NCBI GenBank assembly: GCA_026214975.1
Contig: JAOBSW010000235.1
Coordinates: 1-64,000 of the forward strand
DNA: 64,000 nt
Direction of reading: 5' to 3'
DNA from: Gentiana macrophylla
Lineage: Eukaryota; Streptophyta; Magnoliopsida; Gentianales; Gentianaceae
Shown here: in pieces, positions 46,385-56,365 of the stretch
Position numbering within the stretch: position 1 is the stretch's first letter
How the letters are laid out: each line of letters starts with the position of its first letter
Notes under the pieces: model-generated
What the model saw: the letters and a program-made list of their open reading frames with translations, nothing else
Database searches by the model: none
What the model was told of the DNA's origin: nothing
Made by a program: the position numbers and the translations under genes

Positions 46385-47500
46385 CATTAAACAAGACTGT
46401 CCAATTTAGGTCCTTAGTAAGTCTACTGACAGATATAAGGTTACAGTATAATTTTGGAACAAGCAGGACATCCTGTAACGAGATCTTATCGATAAGTTTA
46501 ACATTTCCAAAACCTTGTGCATGGGGAAATAGATCCATCGGCAATCTTAATATTGTGGATCTGATGACAGGGTTTAAGGTGAGATATAAGCCTTTTGTTA
46601 CCAGTCATATGTGAGGATGCCCCATAATCAACAATCCAAGTATCACTACTGAGAGGTGAGTGGAAAGTACCTGTTTTAGCATGAGTAGCTGTGTCAGTGA
46701 TGGAACTACCTTCATTTTCTTTGAGCAAGGAAGGCTTTGAAGGCGATGGAACGAGCATTCAAAGCGGTGTCCTTGTTTTCTTCTTCACCGACATGTGCGC
46801 CTGGATTTCCCTGGTTGGTTTGGAGGATTTTGAGGAGTTAGGCTTACCATGTAGTTTCCAGCAATTGTCCTTTGTGTGATTTATGCGTTTGCAGTGGTCA
46901 TAGAACAACTTTCCTGTCTTCTCAGTAGGCCTTCTATAGACCTCAGTAACCTCAGCATGCTTCCTGACAACCATCAGTGTTGAGCTCTCAGTAGGGTGAT
47001 CAGCAGGGTTGCTTTGGAGCATCACTTTTCTCCTGCTTTTCTCATGTTTGACTTCAGCAAACACAGATTTGAGATTGGGGAGTGGTTTGGAAGCAAGGAC
47101 TCTTCCTCTAACATCATCAAGAGATGGGTTCAATCCAGTGAGGAACTTGAATACCATCTTTTTCTCAATGTTGTCCCTGTACAAGGTAGCATCCCGTACA
47201 TCATTCCATTGGTGGGTTTCCAACATATCTAGTGTTGCCATGCCTTAGATAGTTGGTTGAAAATCTTGAGTTCTGCATGCATCCCCTTGCACGCAATTTT
47301 GATTTGAGCTTCAAGATCATAGACCTCGGATGTATTGTCCTTTTTGAGTAAAGGTCTCCGGCATTGTCCTGCATTTCCTTTGCGAGATCATACATCATGA
47401 AGTTCTCATCGATCTCTTTTGTCATTGACCTCGTGAGGATGGTCATGACTTGGTTATTTTCTGTATCCCATGCTTCAAACTTGGGGTCGGGCCAAGCAGG
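46385..47500 (-). pseudogene. Element B gag and protease (broken)
   Basis: The gag frame 46759-47241 has a UBN2-type core (FKFLTGLNPSLDDVRG) and a zinc knuckle whose first Cys is replaced by Tyr (YDHCKR...HTKDNCWKLHG), so zinc binding is probably lost. The N-terminal gag part (47201-47446) is in another frame. The protease region (46498-46758) reads WIVDYGASSHMTG, with Tyr in the D-S-G active site. Gag would form the particle and protease would mature it. Confidence 0.88.
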
Positions 47501-47749
47501 GGTTTGGAGCCGATAGGTATCCTATCTTGCTCGGCGAGATATACATCTTCATAGACCTTGACCATAGCATGTAGTTGTTGCCATCAAGTCTATGATTCAA
47601 GTAAATGAAGAGTTTTCAAAGTGACCGAGTCTCCGAGGTCTTTGGGACTCTTGAGGGTGAAAAAGCTTCGGATATTGAAGACATTCTTGATATGAGATGA
47701 GATTTTTCAGCGGATTAAGGAGATTTTGTAGCGGTTTAAGGAGAACCTG

Positions 47750-47761
47750 TCTCTGATACCA
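47750..47761 (-). promoter_or_regulatory. Primer-binding site of element B
   Basis: The minus strand reads TGGTATCAGAGA directly after the LTR end CTCTCTTCA, an initiator tRNA-Met type site. Confidence 0.85.
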
Positions 47762-48128
47762 TGAAGAGAGTTTGAGAAAGTAATAATACTTGAGTAAACT
47801 TCAACTTATGTTTATTCATCATAAAAGAAGAGTATATAGATATACAAGTATGGAGAGAAAGGTCATAGTAGTGTCATGAGTGCTATGGGCGGCTAGTATG
47901 TGATAGGACGGTCCATATGCACTGGACATAAAGGCTAGGACACAATAAGACAAACTATAGTTACTTTATGACATATTAATTGTTTATATCACACAATTAA
48001 TATGCCATGTTACAAATAATGTGTACAAGTAAAGTAACAAGTAAAGTGTTACACGAAATACAAAGGTAAAAAGAAATATTCATAATATTAAATATTATGT
48101 AATATTAATATTATGTAATATTTCCACA
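47762..48128 (-). repeat. 5' LTR of element B (367 bp)
   Basis: Pairs with 35111-35477. It borders the target duplication CATAC at 48129-48133. Confidence 0.9.
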
Positions 48129-48133
48129 CATAC

Positions 48134-48480
48134 CAATTGAAAGCTACAACAGTGATACTGCTTACAGGAAAGAGAATTTCAAGAAGGAGATTTGGTTTTC
48201 CTCAAGTTACAACCTTACAGGAACACTACATTGGCATTGAGATGGAATCTAAAGTTGGCTGCTAGATACTTTGGTCCTTATAAGGTGGTTGAACAGATCA
48301 ATCCAGTTGCCTATAAACTATTGCTACTAGAATATTCAAAGTTGCATCCCGTGTTTCATATTTCTATGCTCAAAATATATAAGGGAGCTCACATACCAGT
48401 TTCTACACAACCTCCTATCACCTCACCTGATGGACATATAGAAAATCACTACTTATCCAAAAAAAACATATGGTGATATA
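48134..48480 (+). pseudogene. Gypsy integrase C-terminal remnant (host element, third segment)
   Basis: After the CATAC duplication the plus-strand gypsy element resumes with a frame holding [10 protein letters not shown], then [19 protein letters not shown] and [12 protein letters not shown]. This is the typical C-terminal domain of plant chromovirus integrases. The frame ends soon after, and no chromodomain is visible. Its join to 35110 across element B is supported by the target duplication. Confidence 0.85.
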
Positions 48481-48496
48481 TGTGTTACATCAGTAC

Positions 48497-48534
48497 TGTG
48501 ACATCCCGATTTTTAATACTTCTTTATAGGCTTA
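48497..48534 (+). mobile_element. Possible 3' LTR start of the host gypsy element
   Basis: TGTGACATCCCG is a common start of gypsy LTRs. If correct, element D (48535-53524) inserted inside this LTR, which continues at 53530. No good purine tract precedes it, so the call is tentative. Confidence 0.4.
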
Positions 48535-48879
48535 TGAAGAGAGTTTGAGAATGTGATAAACATAAGAGTAAACTTCAACTTAGTTTATTCATTGAGTAAA
48601 AAGATGTATAAATAGATACAATTGAGATAGAGAGACTAGCTAGCTAGCTTGGGCGGCCACTTGAGTATGTAGATGTGGGCGGCAAGCATGCAAAAGTAAA
48701 AAGTAAAAGTTATGTCTATGACATAAAGTAAACTAGAGTTTGACATATTAATTGTTTATATGAATCACAATTAATATGTCTTTTACAATTAAATAAGATG
48801 TACAAAATATTATGCACGAAATCCTGAGGCTCAGCAGAGTCTGCTGAGTAATATTAATAGTAATATTAATATTTCCACA
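48535..48879 (-). repeat. 3' LTR of element D (345 bp)
   Basis: Pairs with 53181-53524. It is preceded on the minus strand by a purine tract ending GGGGGGG (48880-48887). Confidence 0.9.
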
Positions 48880-48887
48880 CCCCCCCT
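48880..48887 (-). promoter_or_regulatory. Polypurine tract of element D
   Basis: The minus strand reads GAGGGGGGG directly before the LTR start TGTGGAAAT. Confidence 0.7.
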
Positions 48888-48927
48888 CAAACTGGGCTGT
48901 ATATGTTGATGCAGCCAAGTTTGCTAC

Positions 48928-51830
48928 TTAGTCTGCTGAACATAAGAGGTGGAATAGCCTTGGTAAGAATATCGACATTACGATCTGTGAGGAACATCTT
49001 TGGAGTTGAATAATCTTGGCATCAATCTTCTCCTTCGAGAAAGTGTCATCAATGTCCACATGCTTGGTTTTATCATGATGGACTGGATCTTCTGCCATGC
49101 ATAAGGCTGAATTATTATCACAACAGAGTGTGATAGGTTGCTGATACGGTTGCTGAAGTTCAGTCAGTACCCTTTTTAGCCATAGAGCTTCACAAATGCC
49201 AAGTACAAGTGCCCTTAGTTCACTTTCAAGATCGCTTGACACGATGAGGTTGTTTCTTGCTCCTCTAAGTAACCCGGGTTCCCATATATATGAGCAATAG
49301 CCTGTGGTAGACCTCACTGTCAATGTGACATCCGGCCCAATCGACATCGGTGTAGCAGACCTTGATTGATCTATCAGTAGACTTGGTGAAGTGCGAGGCC
49401 TTGGCCAGAGTGGATTTTAAATACCTCAAGTATCCTATTCATTTGCATCCCAATGTTGCTCAAGAGGGCAATGCATGAATTGAGTGACAGATCGACCCAT
49501 ATGCAATATCAGGTCTTGTGTGAGAAAGGTATATGAGTTTGCCTACAAGCCTTTGATATTGTTCTTTCCTGACAGCAATGTCACCATGCAGTAGGGTATG
49601 ACTGGGGTCTACTGGAGATACAGCAAGTTTGCATCCCATCATGCCAGTTTCCTTCATAGGTCCAGGACATACTTCCTTTGGGAGACCGAAATGCCATTGG
49701 TGTTTCTAGCTACTTCCATACCAAGAAAGTACTTGAGGTAGCGGATCTTTAACTTGGAACACCTTTGCGGTAGAGTCTTCAAGTTCGGATCTCGGTAGAG
49801 TCATCTCAAGAAGGATGATATCATCCACATATACAATTAGAATGGACCTCCTCCGGTTGGTTGTCTTGACAAACATGGTGTGATCGAGTTGCATTGATGA
49901 TATCCAGCAGCTTTAACCCAAGAGTGAGTTTTCCAAACCATGCCCTTGGTGATTGCTTGAGGCCATATAGAGATTTCCTCGGTTGCACACCTTGCCTTGA
50001 GTATGAGGATTGATAAAACCAGAAGTGCAGTCATATAAACCTCCTCGGTGAGGTCCCCATTTAGAAAGGCATTTTTATGTCCAATTGGTGAAGAGGCCAG
50101 TCAAGTTGGACAGCTAGGGAAATCAGTACCCTGACAGTGTTGAGCTTTGCTACTGGTGCAAAAGTTTCCTTATAGTCAATGCCATAAGTTTGAGTGAATC
50201 CCCTTGCTACCAATCGGCTTTATACTTGTCAATTTTACCATCGACATTGTATTTGATAGTGAATAACCATCCGCTAAGCTAACTTTGTTTTCTTGCCTTT
50301 GGGAAGAGTTGTGAGATCCCAAGTATGATTATCCAGAGAGCGATCATCTCTGTTTTAACGGCTGACCTTCCACTTATCATTTTGAAGAGCCTCTGAATAT
50401 TTCTAGGGATAGAGTGAGAGTCAGTCTGTGTAAACATGGCAAAAGACAGAGACACAAGCGATCATAAGATAAATAAGTATGAATAGAATGATCGGTGCAT
50501 GATCTTTTCCTTTCCTTAGAGCAATAGGTCCGTCATCCACTTGATGAGACGGGTGAGATTGATGGCGAGGTCCAGCAGACTCACTGGTTCGATGGAGTTC
50601 TTGAGGTTACAGTTCGGCCAGGCTGCGGGTCGGCAGAGACTACTGGGTCGCCAGATGGCCGAGGGTCGATAATGTGAGTATCCGCAGGATGAAGGTTATG
50701 AGTTTCTTTGAGGTTAGGACTCTGCTTGAGGGTAAATGGTTTCTTTGAGGAACGGACTTAGTTCAATCTCAATCAGTTTCCATCGAGGGACTTGCTCGAT
50801 GGGTTTCTTTGTAATATGGAGTCCTTTCAAAGAATTTCACATCCATAGAATTGTAAAATTTCTTTTCAAGAGGAGAGTAACACTTGTAACCTTTCCTGTC
50901 TGTGCATATCCAAGGAAAATGCACTTATGAGCTTTAGGATCAAGTTTACTTCTGTGTTGAGCATGGATATAAACAAACACAGTACAACCAAAGATCTTTG
51001 GAGGCAATTGGGTAGTAAGATGAGAGCAGAGAGAGTGTGTGGTCGCAGGTTTGGAGAGGAGTTTTGAGACCTAACACTCTGCTTTGGGAAGTCTGTTGAT
51101 TAAATATGTTGCGGTCAATATAGCTTCACCCCACATGTATTTAGGAACATGTGTAGTGAACATGATTGATCTGGCCATTTCCAGCAGATGCCTGTTCTTT
51201 CTTTCAGCAACCCCATTCTGTTGAGGTGTTTCCACACAACTACTGATATGAACAATTCCTCTGTTTGTCAAGAAGTTACTGAGGTTAGACTCATAGTATT
51301 CCAGAGCATTATCAGTCTTTAAGATCTTGATCTTAGTATCAAATTGGGTGGAGACCATGTGATAAAATTCTTGGAAGATAGGTCCAACTTGATTTGTCTT
51401 TCATTAAGAACAACCAAGTGTTTACGGTATGATCATCAATGAAGGTTACAAACCACCTTTTTCTGTTATACTTTTCACTCTTGAGGTCCCCATACATCAC
51501 TTTGTGAATTAGGGTGAAAGGGAAGAGGGCAAGTGAGGTAACTTAGCATACACATTTGGTGAGTTTAGCAAATTGACAAATATCACATTGAAGATCATTA
51601 AGATTACATCCTTTAAACAATTCAGGATTAAAGACATTAAATAACCAAAACTTGGATGTCCTAGTCTATAATGCCATAACATGATATTGTTTAGGTTTTG
51701 AGTGCAGTCTGTGCGAGGCGATTCTGTCTTGATCTTGTCTTCACAGGTTGATCACAAATGATCCTGAGCAGGGGTTTAGCTTGCCCAATCACTTCTCGAG
51801 AAGAAAGATCTGGAATGTGCACCGATTCTT
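48928..51830 (-). pseudogene. Element D pol (fragmented integrase, reverse transcriptase, RNase H)
   Basis: The order is that of B but with far more breaks. The integrase core piece 51071-51358 keeps KTDNALEYY and NGVAERKNR. Reverse transcriptase pieces include VYVDDIIL (49706-49894) and SHTRPDIAYG (49460-49657). RNase H (48928-49347) keeps SDLESELRALVLGICEALWLK in part and CDNNSALCMAEDPVHHDKTK. Each domain sits in a different frame, and many breaks are losses of one or two bases relative to B. Confidence 0.9.
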
Positions 51831-52039
51831 ATTAAAAACAACGGTCCAATTCAGATCTTTAGTGAGTTTCTTGTGAGATATAAGGTTACTGATCTAACTT
51901 TGGAACAAACAGGACATTCAGTAGATATATATCGATTAGTAAGTTTAACCTTCCCAACACCTTTTGGATAAGAAAGCAGAACCATCAAAGCGAGTCTTAA
52001 TTACGTGAATTTGGTTACATGGCATATATTGGGTAATAA

Positions 52040-52980
52040 GGTTTTATTACGGTCATATGGGAAAAAGCCCGAGAATCAACAATCCAAGTCTCATTACTAA
52101 GGGGTGAGTAAAATATACTGTTTTAGCATGAGTGGCCATTTCGGTGGGGAACTACCTTCACGATCTTTGAGCAATAAAGGCTTTAAAGGCGAAGAAGCGA
52201 GCATTCATCTTATTGTCATTCTCTCTTCAGCGACAAGTTTGCCTTGACTTTCCCTGGTTGGTTTTGAGGTTTTAGAGGGGGTAGGTTTGCCATGTAGCTT
52301 CCAACAATTTGTGCGTTTGCAGTGATCACAGAACAGCTTTCCAGCTTTCTCAGCAGGCTTCCTGTAAGTCCCAGTAACCTCGTGATCGTCCGACATTCAA
52401 AGAGGCGTACCTTCAAGAGAGAGTTATCAGCAGGGGTGTTCAACAGCATGACTTTCCTCCTGCTTTCTTCATGTTTGACCTCAGCAAACATGGATTTGAG
52501 ATTTGGGAGAGGTTTTGTGGCAAGAATTCTCCCTCTAACATCATCAAGAGTAGGATTCAGTCCAGTGAGGAACTTGAATACTCTCTTCTTTTCTATGATG
52601 TCTTTATATAGAGCAGCGTCCTTGACATCATTCCAGGTGTGAGTTTCCAACATATCTAGGTGTTGTCATGCCTTAGATAGTTGATTGAAATATTGAGTTA
52701 CAGACATATCTCCTTGTCTGCAGTTTTGAATCTGAGCTTCGAGTTCATAGACCTCAGATGTATTGTCCTTTTTTGAGTAAAGGTCTCTGGCATTATCCCA
52801 GATTTCCTTAGCAGTGTCATACATCATGAAGTTCTCACTGATCTCTTTTGTCATAGACCTCGTGAGGATGGTCATGACTTGGTTATTTTCTGTGTCCCAT
52901 GCTTCAAACTTGGGGTCGGGCCAAATGAGGGGAGGCTTGGAACGCACGGATATCCCATCTTACCCTGGCCGGAGATATAC
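52040..52980 (-). pseudogene. Element D gag and protease (broken)
   Basis: The gag N-terminal part (52666-52947) reads IWPDPKFEAWDTENN and YDTAKEIWDNARDLYS, a DUF4219/UBN2-type gag. The core piece 52216-52653 has FKFLTGLNPTLDDVRG. The zinc knuckle (52205-52396) is shortened between its Cys pairs (CDHCKRTNCWKLHG), losing the His region. The protease reads WIVDSRAFSHMT near 52075-52100, with Arg for the active-site Gly. Confidence 0.88.
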
Positions 52981-53168
52981 ATTTTCATAGACCTTGACCA
53001 TAGCAAGTAATTGTTACCATCAAGTTTATGATTTGTAAAGAAGAGTGTTCGATTATCCCGATCACTTTGAAAATTGTGAGTCTCTTGAGGAAGATGAAAC
53101 TTCGGATAATGTTGACATTTTACGAAAAGGAACCGAGTTTTTGCAAATGGATTTTAGAACTCAGTAAA

Positions 53169-53180
53169 GGCTCGATATCA
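53169..53180 (-). promoter_or_regulatory. Degenerate primer-binding site of element D
   Basis: The minus strand reads TGATATCGAGCC after the LTR end, a decayed form of TGGTATCAGAGCC with one substitution and one lost base. Confidence 0.65.
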
Positions 53181-53524
53181 TGAAGAGAGTTTGAGAATGT
53201 GATAAACACAAGAGTAAACTTCAACTTAGTTTATTCATTGAGTAAAAAGATGTATAAATAGATACAATTGAGATAGAGAGATTATTTGCAGCTAGCTTGG
53301 CGCCACTTGAGTATGTAGATGTGGGCGGCAAGCATGCAAAAGTAAAAGTAAAAGTTATGTCTCATGGACATAAAGAACTAGAGTTTGATATATTAATTGT
53401 TTATATGAATCACAATTAATATGTCTTTTACAATTAAATAAGATGTACAAAATATTATGCACGAAATCCTAAGGCTCAGCAGAGTCTGCTGAGTAATATT
53501 AATAGTAATATTAATATTTCCACA
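53181..53524 (-). repeat. 5' LTR of element D (344 bp)
   Basis: Pairs with 48535-48879 and borders the target duplication GCTTA at 53525-53529. Confidence 0.9.
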
Positions 53525-53529
53525 GCTTA

Positions 53530-53846
53530 TATTTTGTATACGATGTATTTTTATGTTAATTTTAGTTGTATAAGTTATCATATGTAACGCCACTTTTTAT
53601 GATAACCGACTACTTTAAAAAGATTTACGTAACTTGTAGTAACATATAAATTATAAGTATATATGCGTAAATATTACATATAAAATGATAATCGATAGTA
53701 TCCTAATACTTATACTTTAAGTTTTTACGTTTATACGTTTACATTACTAGTAAATGGATATGCTTGTATATTCGTATTACTGAAGAATAATAAATCAAAG
53801 AAATTACATGATAGCCACGTCCTAATACCGGTGGCAGTTTAAAGTG
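53530..53846. other. Continuation of the host gypsy LTR or intergenic DNA
   Basis: It joins 48534 across element D, so it may be the remainder of the tentative gypsy LTR. It is AT-rich with no coding potential, and no CA end was found. Confidence 0.4.
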
Positions 53847-53849
53847 TTA

Positions 53850-54150
53850 GGGGCTGTTTGATAACAAAAATAAGTACTTATTCTGAAAAGAATAAGTGAC
53901 AGTTGAATTAAGTCCGTTTGATAAAAAAAATTACACACCACTTAATCAATTTAGAGTATCTGAATTTCTTCTGAATCCCTTTACAAAAAATTAAGCGATG
54001 GTAATGTCCGCTTATCTCTGAATGCGAACGAGAGACCCACATTCTTTTTTTTTTTTTGGTTTCCTTTATTCCTACCCACGTACTACTAGAGTGGAGTAAC
54101 CCATTCAACTTTTTATTTTAATTAAAATAACGAGTAACCTATTCTAGGTG

Positions 54151-54239
<89 letters not shown>

Positions 54240-54677
54240 TGTTATGAAATATTAAATCAAATATTTCCAACACTAGATATCATGAAATATTGAAAAATGT
54301 AACCAACATAGTTACTTCATTTATTTTTCGTATCATGTTTTTTTTTAATCTTATAAAATATTTCAAACTTACGTATATTTTATTTTAATTATTTAGATGC
54401 TATGAAATGTTTTTTATACTACAAATATGATAATCTAAACACATAAAACTTTGGCAAATACTATGTGAAAAATAATTTTTTTGCTCTATCTTACCATGTG
54501 TTTTGAATAAAAAAAATGGAAGGACAATTGTGTATTTTACTATACCAATACTTCACAAAAGTAATGTTATCAAACACTCTAATCAGTTTCAGTATTTAAA
54601 TAATTCAGTTACTTAACATATTCAAACTTCAGCTTTCAGACTTCAGACTTCAGATTTCAGATTTAACAAACGGCCCC
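53850..54677. mobile_element. Tourist-like MITE (PIF/Harbinger superfamily)
   Basis: 828 bp with imperfect terminal inverted repeats: GGGGCTGTTTGATAAC at the left, and the reverse complement of the right end reads GGGGCCGTTTGTTAAA. A TTA target duplication flanks it (53847-53849 and 54678-54680). It has no coding capacity. Inside are repeated 'cttcag(a)' units near the right end and a TA microsatellite. A 3-bp duplication is weak evidence by itself, so a hAT-type MITE is the alternative. Confidence 0.65.
54156..54238. repeat. (TA)n microsatellite, ~41 units
   Basis: An uninterrupted TA run inside the Tourist-like MITE. Confidence 0.95.
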
Positions 54678-54680
54678 TTA

Positions 54681-55560
54681 GTCACCAATGATATTTACGT
54701 GGGAAAGCCTAGCCATATGCACGTGTGACTCATTAACAGTATAAGGTGACTAACATTTGTTGAAATCAAGCTATAAAAGCCGTACCATGTGTTATTATTA
54801 TTATTATTATTACTAGTTAACGTGAAATGCTGCAGCGCGCGTGCACTCCAACATAAATTATACCAACGATAATATTAAATAATAGATCCCAAGGTGAAAT
54901 AAATTGCGTGAAACTAAACCGTAATAAATTCAAGACACAAGACAAAGAGAGCAAGAGAAATATATCACATTTTCTCCAAGAGATAGCTCTTTCTTAGAGA
55001 CGTGAAGATTGTGAATCACCTCTCTTCCAGCTCTATCAGTAGTTTTCATCTACAAAATAAACTACAATATAATGTATAAGAGAACAATGTCATAAAGTCG
55101 ATCACTTTAGCTTCAACTTTACACAATGAAACATTATAGAAAAACAATAAGCGGATCTTAACTATACGGTCAAATCTTCCGGGACGCATTAGCTTCCAGA
55201 TTATTAATATGCTTGAATATGTGTTTCACTCATTTTATATACGACATTTCTTTTTCTTATCATTAATGAATACGTTATCGATTTCGTGTTCATTAATTTG
55301 GTAGCTAGAAAAAAAACACGTGTCAAACGGTCTGAAAAATATAAAAGTGATTGGTATTCCAACGTCAATTTTAGTGACGTTCGTACTGCAAATGGCCGTC
55401 GGTTCCACCGACGTTATGTTGTTCAAAATAATAAAAATATGGGGGCTTTAGTTATTTAAGCTTGTCAACCGAAATTGTTGCAACAATAAGCTTATGACAT
55501 AAATCATGTCATGAACAAGCTTGGACTCTCCAAGTTAGGTGAAAAGCCATTAATGCCCTC
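54681..55560. other. Intergenic with (ATT)n microsatellite
   Basis: A short (ATT)n run lies at 54791-54812. A palindrome CGTCGG-TTCCA-CCGACG is at about 55397-55413. No gene was recognised. Confidence 0.45.
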
Positions 55561-56070
55561 CCCCCTTCTTGATTTGGGGTGATTTACTTAACACTAAAAA
55601 TGTAATTAACCCTTAATTAAACATCCCATTAAACTTTGCTTAATCCGACCCCCTAAATTAGGGCGGGTAAATTAACCAACCCTAATTTACGCGCCAAAAT
55701 CAGATCAGTATCCAATTACTCTGCTTCCGCCCCTCTCTATGCAAAGCGAATAACTCTGATGTGTCTCTCCATCGGTGTCCAGTCATTGACCTCGCTGGAA
55801 CAGCCCTCTCTTTTCTTCTTCTCCGTCAATCATTGTCTTAGCCGAAAGTGGTGGTAATCGAAAGGTTTCTTGGCTTCCATACCGGTATGTGAATTTAGGG
55901 AAATTGAGTTTGTTAGTTTACTTACCCTGCGGGATTAGCTTAAACCGTGTGTTTAACTCTGAATTGAATTGAAAATGGGGGCGACCCTGATTGAAAATGG
56001 ATATTTGATTTGAATTGAAATGGTTAAATGTTGAATTGGTGATTTGTGCAGTTATTACCCGGTATGACTA

Positions 56071-56113
<43 letters not shown>

Positions 56114-56365
56114 ATTTGGTTATATCTAGCTGCATTTCCATGTGAATGGTAATCGTATTAATCTTAAAATATTGATTATAGTGTGACACAAGTTTAAACT
56201 TGTTAATGGCTATGTGAACTTCTATCTGCATTTCAAGGTGGATTGATTATAGTGTGACACAAGTTTAAACTTGTTAATGGCTATTTGAACGGAATTATGG
56301 ATTTTGTCTATGTGTATATTGGTTTGTAATTATTGTATTGAATAAAAATAGGATCTCGGTGAAGC
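55561..56365 (+). other. 5' flank of the Mutator-like transposase gene
   Basis: Probably the upstream part of the Mutator-like element. It includes a (TA)n run (56073-56110) and a duplicated 35-bp segment with 'gacacaagtttaaacttg' (56178-56223 and 56248-56283). No terminal inverted repeat could be matched with the region beyond 61415. Confidence 0.4.

Larger units (their letters stand above)
35111..48128 (-). mobile_element. Element B: Ty1/copia retrotransposon, minus strand, split by element C
   Basis: LTRs 35111-35477 and 47762-48128, target duplication CATAC (35106-35110 and 48129-48133), primer-binding site beside the right LTR and polypurine tract beside the left LTR. Without C it is about 5.0 kb, the usual size of the Ale/Retrofit copia group; the lineage is an inference. 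Order on the minus strand is gag, protease, (C insertion), integrase, reverse transcriptase, RNase H. Confidence 0.93.
48535..53524 (-). mobile_element. Element D: Ty1/copia retrotransposon, minus strand, related to B
   Basis: 4990 bp with LTRs 48535-48879 and 53181-53524 and target duplication GCTTA (48530-48534 and 53525-53529). The LTR ends (TGTGGAAATATT...CTCTCTTCA on the minus strand) and the gene order match element B, and the pol sequence is close to B. LTRs differ by about a dozen small changes. Confidence 0.93.

Noticed and set aside
53850..54677. hAT-type MITE
   Set aside because: The 8-bp flanks do not match, whereas TTA on both sides fits Tourist/PIF; kept as the less likely alternative.
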